NCBI RefSeq assembly: GCF_037095755.1
Contig: NZ_JBAWKJ010000002.1
Location: forward strand, 744,001-808,000
From: Sphingopyxis sp. CCNWLW2
Lineage (GTDB): Bacteria > Pseudomonadota > Alphaproteobacteria > Sphingomonadales > Sphingomonadaceae
Reading direction: 5' to 3'
Length of the DNA: 64,000 nucleotides
In this document: positions 37,306-47,112 of the stretch, piece by piece
Position numbering within the stretch: the stretch's first letter is position 1
Layout of the letters: every line of letters starts with the position of its first letter
Notes under the pieces: generated by a model
The model's input: the letters and a program-made list of their open reading frames with translations, nothing else
What the model was told of the DNA's origin: nothing
Database searches by the model: none
Made by a program: the position numbers and the translations under genes

Positions 37306-37656
37306 TCAGGGCGCGGCGGCGATGACGATCCGGCCGCGATCAGCCAGGCGGGCGCTTTCGCCGTTGAACAGGCCGGCCAGTTTAACATCGGCGTCGGCCA
37401 TCGCGCTATCCCTGCAGCGATTGGCCACGGCACGTTCGCGAAGGCCCTGCCGGGAATGCACCCGGATGCCGCACACTTTCTGGACGGCATATTTGACGCG
37501 GGTGGTCAGCCGCTCGCGGCCGTCGGCGCTCGACAGATTCAGGTCGTCATAACGCACGACCGCGGTGTACCGCTCGCCATCGTCTTCGGCGGCGGCAGGA
37601 ACCGAAAAGCCGGCCAGCGCGACCGGCGCTGCCAACAGGAAAGAAAATTTCGCCAT
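37306..37656 (-). CDS. UrcA family protein
   Basis: A 116-residue exported protein with signal peptide ending near VPAAAE. The UrcA motif region is AVVRYDDLNLSSADGRERL followed by V-x-A-V-x-x-VCG (YAVQKVCG) and a conserved cysteine in NRCRDSAM. UrcA proteins are frequent in sphingomonads and Caulobacter, and function is unknown. Two cysteines likely form a disulphide in the periplasm. Its leader includes a long imperfect hairpin (37681-37730). Confidence 0.85.
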   Translation of the reverse strand: MAKFSFLLAAPVALAGFSVPAAAEDDGERYTAVVRYDDLNLSSADGRERLTTRVKYAVQKVCGIRVHSRQGLRERAVANRCRDSAMADADVKLAGLFNGESARLADRGRIVIAAAP

Positions 37657-37680
37657 GGGGGAGTCCTCTCTTCAAAAGGA

Positions 37681-37730
37681 TGCGGGATACCGGTTGGCGG
37701 ACCGGGGAGACCGTCTTCCGATATCCCGCA
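37681..37730 (-). other. Hairpin in the urcA-like leader
   Basis: TGCGGGATA and TATCCCGCA form a perfect 9-bp stem enclosing 32 bases, 24 bases upstream of the minus-strand ATG at 37656. It may influence translation or stability; nothing else is known. Confidence 0.35.
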
Positions 37731-37899
37731 AAGGGGTGATACCCTCTGGACGTCATCAGAATCGCCTTTGGATCGATCGGGGCGGACAGCCGCTCGATTG
37801 ACAGACGAAGTGCGTCGATCCGTCGACGAATGGCCGACCGCAGGGCAATATCATGGTGCCGGACTTGCATCCGGCGCATGTTCATGGCCAAATTTACCG

Positions 37900-38388
37900 A
37901 TGGCGAGGAAATTATCTTTCGCTGCGAGTCGCCGCGCGGGCGCGCGCCTGTTCCGTTGGTCGGCGCTCCTGCTCGCCGGCGTCACCGGCGGGGCTTTGCT
38001 GGGCGAAATGGCCGCCGGGACACGATTGGGCCGCGAAACCGGCGGTCCGGCATCCTATTCGCACCTCAGCGCCAATCCCGACGCGCTGGCGCCGCAAGGC
38101 AGCGGGGCCGCGCCGTGCCTCGACTGCGCGGACAGCTACGGTGTCGCGATACGGCTGCGGGCGCATCGCGACGAAATGATGAGCGATGACGCGTTTCGCG
38201 AACTGGGGGCGGTCGACGTCGATCCGCCGATCCTGACCGATGCCGCCGACGATTATCGATATGGCGGACGCTTCCCCGACCCCGAGCCTGCCGCAGCGGC
38301 GACGGACGAAGGCCCGCTCGCCGCCGTGCCAGCGGGCGCCCCCTCGCCGCCCGACACGACAGCGGAACCTGTGCCCGCCGAATATTGA
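37900..38388 (+). CDS. Hypothetical single-pass membrane protein
   Basis: A 162-residue protein. Residues about 15-35 (RLFRWSALLLAGVTGGALLGEMAA) form one membrane helix, reported here as LLLAGVTGGALLGE. The rest is hydrophilic and acidic, with CLDCADSYG in the middle and a proline/alanine-rich tail. No family was recognised. The ATG at 37900 is chosen because codon use changes to a coding pattern there and a basic cluster (ARKLSFAASRR) precedes the helix. It converges tail to tail with the next gene after 4 bp. Confidence 0.55.
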   Translation: MARKLSFAASRRAGARLFRWSALLLAGVTGGALLGEMAAGTRLGRETGGPASYSHLSANPDALAPQGSGAAPCLDCADSYGVAIRLRAHRDEMMSDDAFRELGAVDVDPPILTDAADDYRYGGRFPDPEPAAAATDEGPLAAVPAGAPSPPDTTAEPVPAEY

Positions 38389-38392
38389 CGCT

Positions 38393-38791
38393 TTAGCGCG
38401 GCGGCGTCGTCGGCACGGCGCAGCGGGTCTTGTCGCCAGCCTTGCACGCTGCGGCGTCGGCTTCCCATTTCATCCGCTCTTCGGCGGACATCGCGGCGAC
38501 CCGCGCCTTCTCGGCCTCATAAACGGCGGTTTCCTCGCTGAACACTTGCTGGTCATGTGCGACCTGTTGCTGCGCGGCGGAAACTTCCTGTGCATAGACC
38601 GTGTTGTCGGCCTTGGCGCGCGCCGCCTGTTCGGCGTTGAGCCGCGCGGTGTTCGATCGTTCTTCGGCCGTGGTGCCGTCCTTCATCGGTTTCGCCGCCG
38701 TCGTCGTATCGGCCGGCGTCTGGAAGGCGGCCGCCTGACCCGAGGCGAACAGCGCAAGCGCGGCGGTGGCCGCCATCAAATTCCTGGTCAT
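38393..38791 (-). CDS. Hypothetical secreted coiled-coil protein
   Basis: A 132-residue protein. A signal peptide (TRNLMAATAALALFASGQAA) is followed by a charged alanine-rich helical region (ARLNAEQAARAKADNTVYAQ; VFSEETAVYEAEKARV) and a short cysteine-bearing tail (ACKAGDKTRCAVP). It resembles small periplasmic helical proteins of sphingomonads, with no named domain. ATG 38791 is chosen for the signal peptide. It is divergent from the BCCT transporter. Confidence 0.6.
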   Translation of the reverse strand: MTRNLMAATAALALFASGQAAAFQTPADTTTAAKPMKDGTTAEERSNTARLNAEQAARAKADNTVYAQEVSAAQQQVAHDQQVFSEETAVYEAEKARVAAMSAEERMKWEADAAACKAGDKTRCAVPTTPPR

Positions 38792-38938
38792 CGAAGCTTC
38801 TCCTTCAAATCCACATATCTGCCGATCCAACGCTTGGCCCGATGGCCCGTTCCCGCCCCGAATTGACCTCCCCGAATTGACCTGGCGCGGGGCAAACGTC
38901 ATGCTGATCCTTCTGACCATGTCCGATCGGCCGATCAT

Positions 38939-40471
38939 TTGCCAGCGTCTCCGAAGCATCCCCTCAATCGCCCGGTGTTTTTCACGCCCCTCGCGGTGCT
39001 TCTTGCCGCCGTTGTCCTCAGCCTATGGCAAGGCCCCGCCGTCGTCGTGGCCGAGACGGCGATCAACGACTGGATATTGCGCAACTTTTCGCCGCTCTTC
39101 GCCTGGGCGGGAATCGGCTTTCTCGCGCTTCTGGCGGGCATTGCCGTTTCGCCGCTCGGCGGGCGGATCATCGGCGGGCCGGACGCGAAACCCATTTTGA
39201 CCCGATGGCGCTGGTTCGCGGTGACGCTTTGCACCACGATCGCCACCGGCATCCTCTTCTGGGGCGCCGCCGAACCGCTCTTCCACCTCAACGACCCGCC
39301 CGCGATGCTGGGGCTCGAACCGGGCAGCGATGCGGCGGCGACCTTCGCCATGTCGACGATGTTCCTGCATTGGACGCTGACGCCCTATGCCATCTACACC
39401 GTCGCGGGCCTCGCTTTCGCGCTTGCCTATTATAACCGCCGCGAACCCTTCAGCCTTTCGTCGCTGTTCGTTCCGCTGATCGGCCAGCGCGCGCATGGTC
39501 CGGTTGGCACCGGCATCGACATCATCTGCCTATATGCGCTCGTCGCGGGCATGGCGGCGTCGCTCGGCGCCGGTCTGCTCGCGCTCGCGGGCGGGGTCGA
39601 AGGGATCGGCGGCTTCGACGGCGGCACGCCGCTACGCTGGGCGATAGCGGGAGCGATCGTCGCGAGCTTCTTGATTTCGGCGGCGACGGGCCTGCAAAAG
39701 GGCATCGCGGGGCTTTCGGTGCTCAACACCTGGCTGTTCTTCGCTATCATCGCCTTTGTCCTGATTGCGGGGCCGACCGCCGACATGCTCGGCCTGTCGC
39801 TGCGCGGGACGGTCGACTATTTCCAGACCTTCATCCCACGAAACCTCGGCCTCGACGTCGACACCGGCTGGCATCGACAATGGACGATCTTCAATTGGGC
39901 CAACTGGTTCGCCTGGGCGCCCGTCACCGCGCTGTTCCTCGGCCGCCTCGCGGTCGGGTACAGCGTCCGCGCCTTCATCCTCTATAATCTCATCCTGCCG
40001 TCGCTGTTCGGTGCGGTGTGGATGACGGCCATTGCCGGTGCGACGATCGCGTTCGACCAACAGAGCGGCGCCAGCCTTTATGCCGTCCTCACCGCGCAAG
40101 GCCCCGATCCGGTGCTGTTCCGGCTGTTCAGCGCGCTCGGCGGCGGCCCCGTCGTGGCCGGGATCGTGCTGTTCGCGATCTTCCTGTCTTATGTCGCCGG
40201 CGCCGACGCCAACGTCTCGGCGATGAGCGCGCTGTCGACGCGCGGCATTACGCCCGACGCCCCCGAGGCGCCGCTGTGGGTGCAGGCGGTGTGGGGCATC
40301 ACCGTCGGGCTGGTCGCCATCGTTCTGGTCGCCGGCGGCGGCATCGACGGCATCCGCATGATGTCGGTGCTCGGCGGCTTCCCCGCATTGTTCGTCATTG
40401 TTGGCGCGGCCTTGTCGCTGACCGCGATGGCGGTACGGGGACGGCACGAAGCCGCCCCCGCCCGATCCTGA
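38939..40471 (+). CDS. BCCT-family transporter (betaine/carnitine/choline type)
   Basis: A 510-residue transporter with 12 predicted helices. The family signature region is present: TRWRWFAVTLCTTIATGILFWGAAEP (cut to TGILFWGAAEP), MFLHWTLTPYAIYT and WTIFNWANWFAWAP, the aromatic box used for trimethylammonium substrates. BCCT carriers use Na+ or H+ to import glycine betaine, choline or carnitine, or exchange them. No osmotic regulation domain is evident and the C-terminus is short. The start may be the TTG at 38939; upstream alternatives are weak. Confidence 0.85.
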   Translation: MPASPKHPLNRPVFFTPLAVLLAAVVLSLWQGPAVVVAETAINDWILRNFSPLFAWAGIGFLALLAGIAVSPLGGRIIGGPDAKPILTRWRWFAVTLCTTIATGILFWGAAEPLFHLNDPPAMLGLEPGSDAAATFAMSTMFLHWTLTPYAIYTVAGLAFALAYYNRREPFSLSSLFVPLIGQRAHGPVGTGIDIICLYALVAGMAASLGAGLLALAGGVEGIGGFDGGTPLRWAIAGAIVASFLISAATGLQKGIAGLSVLNTWLFFAIIAFVLIAGPTADMLGLSLRGTVDYFQTFIPRNLGLDVDTGWHRQWTIFNWANWFAWAPVTALFLGRLAVGYSVRAFILYNLILPSLFGAVWMTAIAGATIAFDQQSGASLYAVLTAQGPDPVLFRLFSALGGGPVVAGIVLFAIFLSYVAGADANVSAMSALSTRGITPDAPEAPLWVQAVWGITVGLVAIVLVAGGGIDGIRMMSVLGGFPALFVIVGAALSLTAMAVRGRHEAAPARS

Positions 40472-40487
40472 GAAAGGGGTCTCAGGA
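40466..40487. terminator. Hairpin between convergent BCCT and M13 genes
   Basis: TCCTGAGA and TCTCAGGA form a perfect 8-bp stem around AAGGGG, overlapping the BCCT stop codon and ending 1 bp before the M13 stop codon. There is no clear T run, so termination is inferred from position. Confidence 0.5.
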
Positions 40488-40488
40488 C

Positions 40489-42567
40489 TTACCAGATCCT
40501 GGTGCGCTCCTCGGGCTTCAGATAATATTTGGCGCCCGCGGCGACGCTGAACGCCTTATACCACGCATCGACGTTGCGCACAGGCCCGATGATGCGCCAG
40601 CGCGCGGGGCTATGCGGATCGCTCGCGACCTGCTGCTTGATCGCATCCTCGCGCTGCTTTGTCCGCCACGCCTGCGCAAAGGCGAGGAAGAAGCGCTGGT
40701 CGCCGGTCAGCCCGTCGATCACCGGCGCGGGCTTGCCGCCGAGCGAGCGCTGATAGGCGTCATAAGCGACCTCGAGCCCGGCAAGGTCGGCGATATTCTC
40801 GCCCATCGTCAGCTCGGGGTTGATGAACGACCCGGGCGCCGCCTCATAAGTCGCATATTGCGCGCCGAACGCCTTCGCCTGCGCATCGAAGCGCGCCGCA
40901 TCCTCGGGCGTCCACCAGTCGCGCACCGCGCCCTCGGCGTCGATCTTGCGGCCCTGATCGTCGAAGCCATGCGTGATCTCGTGGCCGATTACCGCGCCGA
41001 TCGCGCCATAGTTGACCGCATCGTCGACGCTTTCGCTAAAGTAAGGCGCCTGCAGGATGCCCGCCGGGAACACGATCTTATTCTCGAGCCCGCCATTATA
41101 GGCGTTCACTTCCTGCGGGTTCATCGACCATTTCTTGCGGTCGACGGGCTTGTTCAAATCCGACAGCGCATAGGCATATTCGAACGCCGCGCTGCGCTTC
41201 ACATTGCCGTAAAGGTCGGCGGGGTCGATCTTCAGCCCCGAATAATCGCGCCATTTGTCGGGATAACCGACCATCACATCCATCTTCGCAAGCTTCGCCA
41301 GCGCGGCGTCCTTCGTCGCGGGCGCCATCCAGCTGTTGCCGCGGATCCGGTCGCCCATCGCGAGCTTCAGGTTGGTGACGAGCACCTCCATCTTCGCCTT
41401 CGCGCTCGCCGGGAAATATTGCTTCGAATAGGTTTCGCCGACGAGTTCGCCAAGGCTGCCGTCGACGAGCGTTAGCCCGCGTTTCCAGCGCGGGCGCAGT
41501 TCGCCGACGCCGCTCAGCGCCTTGGTATATTCGAAGCGGCTGTCGACAAACGCCTTCGACAGATAGGGCGCGGCATTGTCGGCGACGTGGAACTGCTGCC
41601 ACAGCTTGATCGTATCGAGCGGCGTCTTGGCATAGAGCGCCGCGATATCGCGCACCGCGGTCTTTTCGTTGACGATGATGCGCTTTTGCGGCGCGATGCC
41701 CGAACCCGCAAACCAGGCTTTCCAGTCGAGCCCCGGCGCATAGGCCGCAAGTTCGTCCGACGACATCGGATTATTGATCTTGCCGATATCGCGGCGGTCG
41801 GCGATCGCCCAGCTGACCTTCGCGATCTCGGTCTCGAACGCCATGATCGCATCGGCCGCCTTTTCGGGGTCGGCATTGCCCGCCATCTTCATCGTCCGTG
41901 CGATATAGGCGCGGTACGCGTCGCGCTGCGGCTTGAAGCTGTCGTTCAGATAATAGTCGCGCTCGGGCAGCCCGATCCCCGCCTGCCCCAGCCACAGGAC
42001 GTTGACCGTCGGATCGGCGGTATCGGCATAGGGACCGCCGCTGACGATCGTCGATCCGAACGTCCCCTGCGTGCCGCCCATGAAGCGCGCCATCTCGCTC
42101 TTGTCCTTGATCGCCGCGACTGCGGCAATGTCGGCGAGCAGCGGCTTGGCGGCGAGCGTTTCGACGCGCGCTTCGTCCATGAAGCTCTGATACAGCCCGC
42201 CAACCTGGCTCGCCGCGGGCGCCCCCGCAACGACCGCGCGGAGCTGACGCTGGGTCAGGTTATAGACATCATAGTCCACCCCCGCCGAGGCCTGATCCGA
42301 CGGAATCTCGGTGCGCGCGAACCAGCCGCCGTTGGCGTATTTGTCGAAATCGTCGCCGGGCTTCACCGACGGATCGCGCGCATCGAGGTCGACACCCCAT
42401 TTGCCGAAGGTCAGCGCCTTCAGCGATCCCGCCGACGAAGCGTCACCCTCGTCAGCCGTCGCAGCCCATAGCGTTGCATTGACGCCCACGTCGCTCGCCA
42501 CCGCCGGCACAGCCGCCAGCGCCGCTACCATCGCCAGTCCCGCGGCGCCCCAAAAAAAGCTCTTCAT
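40489..42567 (-). CDS. M13-family metallopeptidase (PepO/neprilysin-like), exported
   Basis: A 692-residue zinc endopeptidase with signal peptide cleaved near VAS. The catalytic segment is AVIGHEITHGFDDQGR (about residues 525-540), with MGENIADLAGLEVAYDAY giving the third ligand. NAYNGGLENKIVFPAGILQ is the conserved substrate-binding strand, cut here to the NAYNGG...N-x-I-x-F-P pattern. It should degrade short peptides in the periplasm. It is a single gene running away from uvrA. Confidence 0.92.
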   Translation of the reverse strand: MKSFFWGAAGLAMVAALAAVPAVASDVGVNATLWAATADEGDASSAGSLKALTFGKWGVDLDARDPSVKPGDDFDKYANGGWFARTEIPSDQASAGVDYDVYNLTQRQLRAVVAGAPAASQVGGLYQSFMDEARVETLAAKPLLADIAAVAAIKDKSEMARFMGGTQGTFGSTIVSGGPYADTADPTVNVLWLGQAGIGLPERDYYLNDSFKPQRDAYRAYIARTMKMAGNADPEKAADAIMAFETEIAKVSWAIADRRDIGKINNPMSSDELAAYAPGLDWKAWFAGSGIAPQKRIIVNEKTAVRDIAALYAKTPLDTIKLWQQFHVADNAAPYLSKAFVDSRFEYTKALSGVGELRPRWKRGLTLVDGSLGELVGETYSKQYFPASAKAKMEVLVTNLKLAMGDRIRGNSWMAPATKDAALAKLAKMDVMVGYPDKWRDYSGLKIDPADLYGNVKRSAAFEYAYALSDLNKPVDRKKWSMNPQEVNAYNGGLENKIVFPAGILQAPYFSESVDDAVNYGAIGAVIGHEITHGFDDQGRKIDAEGAVRDWWTPEDAARFDAQAKAFGAQYATYEAAPGSFINPELTMGENIADLAGLEVAYDAYQRSLGGKPAPVIDGLTGDQRFFLAFAQAWRTKQREDAIKQQVASDPHSPARWRIIGPVRNVDAWYKAFSVAAGAKYYLKPEERTRIW

Positions 42568-42783
42568 TTCCCCAGTCTCCCGATTGCCTGCGCCGTCGGG
42601 TCGAGACGGCGCACATGGCCATTCTTGTCCGCCTGTGACGCCAAGCGGTCAAGCAACCGACACGACGCTTGGTCGAAGCCTTTGGGATGTTGGTGGAAAG
42701 GCTGGCTTGCATAGGCGCATTGCGATGCGCTTCGGCCCACCCTATCTATGACGCAACCGCGCAAAACCGGACTTGCGCCATTA

Positions 42784-42798
42784 GAACAAATCTGGAAC
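42784..42798. promoter_or_regulatory. LexA (SOS) box upstream of uvrA
   Basis: GAAC-AAATCTG-GAAC at 42784-42798 matches the alphaproteobacterial LexA operator GAAC-N7-GAAC. It ends 11 bp before the uvrA ATG, so LexA would block transcription or the start region until DNA damage. Confidence 0.85.
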
Positions 42799-42809
42799 AA
42801 ACCTCCCCC

Positions 42810-45701
42810 ATGAGTCTCACCCATATTTCCGTGCGCGGCGCGCGCGAGCACAACCTTAAGGGCGTGAACGTCGACCTGCCGCGCGATGCGCTGATCGTCA
42901 TCACCGGCCTGTCGGGCAGCGGCAAATCGTCGCTCGCCTTCGACACCATCTATGCCGAGGGGCAGCGGCGTTATGTCGAGAGCCTGTCGGCTTACGCGCG
43001 CCAGTTCCTCGAGATGATGCAAAAGCCCGACGTCGAGCATATCGACGGGCTGTCGCCGGCGATCAGCATCGAGCAGAAGACGACGAGCCGCAACCCGCGC
43101 TCGACCGTCGCGACGGTGACCGAGATCTACGACTATATGCGCCTGCTGTGGGCCCGCGTCGGCATTCCCTATTCGCCGACAACCGGCGAGCCGATTTCGG
43201 CGCAGACGGTCACCGACATGGTGGACCGCGTGATGGCGCTGCCGGAGGGCACGCGCGCCTACCTGCTCGCCCCCGTCGTGCGCGGGCGTAAGGGCGAATA
43301 TAAGAAAGAGCTCGCGCAGTGGCAGAAGGACGGCTTCACGCGCGTCCGTATCGACGGCGAGTTCTACGAGATCGGCGAAGCGCCCGCGCTCGACAAGAAA
43401 TACAAGCATGACATCGAAGTCGTCGTCGACCGTATCGCGGTCCGCGAAGGGCTGGGCACGCGGCTCGCAGACAGTTTCGAGACGGCATTGAAGCTCGCCG
43501 AAGGGCTCGCCTATGTCGACCTCGCCGACGGGCCGGTGCCGGGACGCGAAGAGGAAGACACCGGCGGCGCGATGAAGGGCGCGGGCATTCCCGCGAACCG
43601 GCTGATCTTCAGCGAGAAATTCGCCTGCCCCGTCTCGGGCTTCACGATCGCCGAAATCGAGCCGCGGCTGTTCAGCTTCAACGCGCCGCAGGGCGCGTGC
43701 CCCGCGTGCGACGGCCTCGGCGAGCGGCAGGAGTTCGACCCCGACCTCGTCGTCCCCAACCACGCGCTCAGCCTGAAAAAGGGCGCGGTGGTGCCGTGGG
43801 CGAAATCGAACCCGCCCTCGCCCTATTATATGCAGGTGCTCGAAAGCCTCGGCAAAGCCTATGGTTTCGACCTGACAACGCCCTGGCAGGACCTGCCCGG
43901 CGAGGTGCAGCTCATCATCCTCTACGGCAGCGGCGGCAAACCCGTCGAACTGACCTTTAAGGACGGCAAGCGCAGCTACACGACGCACAAGGCGTTCGAG
44001 GGGGTGATCGGCAACCTCAACCGCCGCCTGCTCCAGACCGAGAGCGCGTGGATGCGCGAGGAGCTGAGCAAATATCAGGCGCCGCATCCGTGCGAGACGT
44101 GTCACGGCGCGCGCCTGCGCCCCGAACCGCTCGCGGTGAAGATCGCGGGCGAGGACATCAGTCTGTCGGCGCAGCGCTCGGTCGCCGACGCGCTCGGCTG
44201 GTTCAGCACGCTCGATGCGAAACTCAACGACACGCAGAAGCAAATCGCCAAGGCGATCCTGAAAGAGATCAACGAGCGGCTCGGCTTCCTCAACAATGTC
44301 GGGCTCGATTATCTCAACCTCAACCGCACGTCGGGCACGTTGTCGGGTGGCGAGAGCCAGCGCATCCGCCTCGCCTCGCAGATCGGCAGCGGCCTGTCGG
44401 GCGTCCTCTACGTGCTCGACGAGCCGAGCATCGGCCTCCACCAGCGCGACAACGACCGGCTGCTCGCGACGCTGAAGCGTCTTCGCGATCTCGGCAACAC
44501 GGTGATCGTCGTCGAGCATGACGAGGACGCGATCCGTCACGCCGACTATGTCGTCGACATGGGCCCCGGCGCGGGGCTCCACGGCGGCGAGATTGTCGCC
44601 GAGGGCACGCTCGACGAAGTGCTCGCGAACACGAAGAGCCTGACCGCCGCGTATCTCACCGGCGCGAAGCGGATCGAAGTGCCCAAGCACCGCCGCAAGG
44701 GCAACGGCTTCGACCTCGTGCTCAAGGGCGCGCGCGCGAACAACCTCCAGAATGTCACCGCGAAGATCCCGCTCGGCACCTTCACCTGCGTCACCGGCCT
44801 GTCGGGCAGCGGCAAGTCGAGCCTGATCATCGACACGCTCTATGCCAGCGCGGCGCGCGTGCTCAACGGCGCGCGGATGATCGCGGGGCCGCACGACAGC
44901 CTGAAAGGGCTCGAGCATTGCGACAAGGTGATCGATATCGACCAGTCGCCGATCGGCCGCACGCCGCGCAGCAACCCCGCGACCTATACGGGCGCCTTCA
45001 CGATCATCCGCGACTGGTTCGCGGGGCTGCCCGAAAGCCAGGCGCGCGGCTACAAGCCCGGGCGCTTCAGCTTCAACGTCAAGGGCGGGCGCTGCGAGAC
45101 CTGCACCGGTGACGGGCTGATCAAGATCGAGATGCACTTCCTGCCCGACGTCTATGTGACGTGCGAGACGTGCCACGGCAAACGCTACAACCGCGAAACG
45201 CTCGAGGTGAAGTTCAAGGGCCACAGCATCGCCGACGTGCTCGACATGACGGTCGAGGATGCCGCCGAATTCTTCAAGGCGGTGCCGTCGATCCGCGAAA
45301 AGATGGCGATGCTCGTCCGCGTGGGCTTGGGCTATATCAAGGTCGGGCAGCAGGCGACGACCTTGTCGGGGGGCGAGGCGCAGCGCGTCAAGCTCGCGAA
45401 GGAATTGTCGCGCCGTTCGACCGGGCAAACGCTCTACATCCTCGACGAGCCGACCACCGGCCTGCATTTCGAGGATGTGCGGAAGCTGCTCGAAGTGCTC
45501 CAGGCGCTCGTCGATCAGGGCAACAGCGTGATCGTCATCGAGCATAACCTCGACGTCATCAAGACCGCCGATTATATCCTCGACCTTGGTCCCGAGGGCG
45601 GGGTCAAGGGCGGCGAAATCGTCGCCGCGGGCACGCCCGAGCAAGTGGTGAAGGAGAAGCGCAGCTTCACCGGCCAGTATCTGGCGCCATTGCTGAAGTA
45701 A
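42810..45701 (+). CDS. uvrA: Excinuclease ABC subunit A
   Basis: A 963-residue DNA-damage recognition ATPase of nucleotide excision repair. Two ABC modules are present: [20 protein letters not shown] at about residues 31-50 and [10 protein letters not shown] near 665, each with its signature ([12 protein letters not shown] and [12 protein letters not shown]). Zinc cysteine motifs include [26 protein letters not shown] and [12 protein letters not shown] 42810 matches the family start [16 protein letters not shown]. The LexA box directly upstream shows SOS control. Confidence 0.97.
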   Translation: MSLTHISVRGAREHNLKGVNVDLPRDALIVITGLSGSGKSSLAFDTIYAEGQRRYVESLSAYARQFLEMMQKPDVEHIDGLSPAISIEQKTTSRNPRSTVATVTEIYDYMRLLWARVGIPYSPTTGEPISAQTVTDMVDRVMALPEGTRAYLLAPVVRGRKGEYKKELAQWQKDGFTRVRIDGEFYEIGEAPALDKKYKHDIEVVVDRIAVREGLGTRLADSFETALKLAEGLAYVDLADGPVPGREEEDTGGAMKGAGIPANRLIFSEKFACPVSGFTIAEIEPRLFSFNAPQGACPACDGLGERQEFDPDLVVPNHALSLKKGAVVPWAKSNPPSPYYMQVLESLGKAYGFDLTTPWQDLPGEVQLIILYGSGGKPVELTFKDGKRSYTTHKAFEGVIGNLNRRLLQTESAWMREELSKYQAPHPCETCHGARLRPEPLAVKIAGEDISLSAQRSVADALGWFSTLDAKLNDTQKQIAKAILKEINERLGFLNNVGLDYLNLNRTSGTLSGGESQRIRLASQIGSGLSGVLYVLDEPSIGLHQRDNDRLLATLKRLRDLGNTVIVVEHDEDAIRHADYVVDMGPGAGLHGGEIVAEGTLDEVLANTKSLTAAYLTGAKRIEVPKHRRKGNGFDLVLKGARANNLQNVTAKIPLGTFTCVTGLSGSGKSSLIIDTLYASAARVLNGARMIAGPHDSLKGLEHCDKVIDIDQSPIGRTPRSNPATYTGAFTIIRDWFAGLPESQARGYKPGRFSFNVKGGRCETCTGDGLIKIEMHFLPDVYVTCETCHGKRYNRETLEVKFKGHSIADVLDMTVEDAAEFFKAVPSIREKMAMLVRVGLGYIKVGQQATTLSGGEAQRVKLAKELSRRSTGQTLYILDEPTTGLHFEDVRKLLEVLQALVDQGNSVIVIEHNLDVIKTADYILDLGPEGGVKGGEIVAAGTPEQVVKEKRSFTGQYLAPLLK

Positions 45702-45794
45702 TTGCCTTATCCCCAAACGGCGGACCCGATTGACAAGGCACTGACAGCCTTGCAAGTAACTTTCGGCCGCACTCTGCGGCTTGGGGGAAAATGG

Positions 45795-46550
45795 ATGAAT
45801 TACCTGAGGGGCGCGGCCGCTTTTGCGGTCTCTTTTACCATGCTTTCGATTTCGGTTCAGGCGCAGGAAGCCTCGGCACCCGCCGCGACAGCCGAACCCG
45901 CCGCCGTCGCCGAACCTACCGCCACGCCGGCTGCAATCCCGGCCGTCGCCGCCGCACCGGCGCTCGCCGTCGCGGCGCGGGCGCCCGGCCTGATGCTGCC
46001 GTCCTACACCGAAGTGATCCTGACGCCCGATGCCGAGGCGAACAGCAAGAAATTGCGCGAGGGGCACACGATCCCGATGCACACCGTCTTCGACGTGATG
46101 CACAATGGTGTCGTCGTGATCCCGAAGGGCACGCGCGGCATGGGCACCGTGACCTGGCGCACCGGCAAGGGCGCGTTCGGCAAGTCGGCGAAGATGGAAG
46201 TCACTTTCAACGAACTGACGCTGCCCAACGGCCATCGCCTGCCGCTGGCGGGCATGCACCGGCAGGAGGGTGAGGGCAACACCGGCGCCGCGATCGGCGC
46301 GGCGATCGCGGTCGGCGTGTTCGGCGCCTTCGTCACCGGCAAATCGGCGATCATCCCGAGCGGCCAGCATCTGATGGCACGGACGAACGAGGCGCTGGCC
46401 TATTCGATCCCGGCGGGTGCGGTGATCATCCCGACCGCGCAGCTGGCCCCCGCGGCCAGCGTTGCGGTGGTGACGCCCGCCGCCGCGGTGGCGCCCGCGG
46501 CCGAAGCGCCGGCGGCGCCCGCGGCCGGCAGCACGCCGACCACCGACTGA
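45795..46550 (+). CDS. Hypothetical exported alanine/proline-rich protein
   Basis: A 251-residue protein with signal peptide (NYLRGAAAFAVSFTMLSISV, then QAQ). After an alanine/proline-rich linker, residues about 65-210 hold a domain with LREGHTIPMHTVFDVMHNGVV (cut: LREGHTIPMHTV), IPKGTRGMGTVTWRTGKGAFGKS and a hydrophobic glycine stretch. This KGxxGxGxV...GKGAFGKSxK pattern resembles a TrbI/VirB10-like fold found in other secreted bacterial proteins, but I cannot name it. The tail is again alanine/proline-rich. It lies 93 bp after uvrA. Confidence 0.6.
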   Translation: MNYLRGAAAFAVSFTMLSISVQAQEASAPAATAEPAAVAEPTATPAAIPAVAAAPALAVAARAPGLMLPSYTEVILTPDAEANSKKLREGHTIPMHTVFDVMHNGVVVIPKGTRGMGTVTWRTGKGAFGKSAKMEVTFNELTLPNGHRLPLAGMHRQEGEGNTGAAIGAAIAVGVFGAFVTGKSAIIPSGQHLMARTNEALAYSIPAGAVIIPTAQLAPAASVAVVTPAAAVAPAAEAPAAPAAGSTPTTD

Positions 46551-46556
46551 ATGGAC

Positions 46557-46602
46557 CGAAGGGAAAGGGTCCCGAACGAGATTTCGGGGCCCCTTCCCTT
46601 CG
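46557..46602. other. Long hairpin between two small genes
   Basis: About 20 paired bases: CGAAGGGAA with TTCCCTTCG, and an inner CCCGAA/TTCGGG, with one mismatch and one wobble. It lies 6 bp after a stop codon. No T run follows on the plus strand, so it may be a stabiliser or weak terminator. Confidence 0.5.
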
Positions 46603-46673
46603 CGACTCCCGCTGGAGAAACCGCGCAGAGGCGGCTAGGCTGCCCGCATGATTTGCGGCGGGAGTCTCATGCA

Positions 46674-47111
46674 ATGCCGATCGATCCTGTACGCCTTGCC
46701 CTTCCCTTCATCGCTGCGCTGCTGACGGCGGGGCCGACGGTAGCGGCACCAGCGCCGTCCTCACCCGAAGCCGCGCTCGAAGCCTATGTCGACGGGCTGC
46801 GCACGGGACGGGTCGAGCTTCTTGAGGCGCTGTTCCTGCCCGACGGACAATTCTGCACACTGGCAAAGGAAGGCGCTGCGCCGATCGGCTGCAAGCGCTT
46901 CGCCGAGGTGCTCGGCGACTGGGCGGCGCGGCCCGATCCCGCCGCGACCGGGCGCGTCCTCGACCGCCGCGACGCGACGCCGTCGATGAGCGCGGTCACC
47001 TATGAACTGCATTTCGGCGGCGACCGGTACGTCGACCAGCTCCTGCTCTATCGCACCGACGCCGGATGGCGCGTCGTCGCCAAGACCACCGCGGTCACCG
47101 CGGCCCGGTAA
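46674..47111 (+). CDS. NTF2/SnoaL-like exported protein (putative lumazine-binding group)
   Basis: A 145-residue protein with a signal peptide ending near TVAA. PEAALEAYVDGLRTGRVELLEALFLPDGQFC and the later YVDQLLLYRTDAGWRVVAKTT show the alternating cone-like NTF2 fold typical of SnoaL-like and lumazine-binding-like families. The fold does not predict a reaction. Two cysteines may form a disulphide after export. ATG 46674 is chosen for its signal peptide. Confidence 0.55.
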   Translation: MPIDPVRLALPFIAALLTAGPTVAAPAPSSPEAALEAYVDGLRTGRVELLEALFLPDGQFCTLAKEGAAPIGCKRFAEVLGDWAARPDPAATGRVLDRRDATPSMSAVTYELHFGGDRYVDQLLLYRTDAGWRVVAKTTAVTAAR

Positions 47112-47112
47112 A

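Noticed and set aside
42564..46370. Long open frame on the minus strand opposite uvrA
   Set aside because: High G+C third-position bias opens antisense frames; the uvrA frame has all family motifs and the antisense translation shows only low-complexity arginine-rich sequence.
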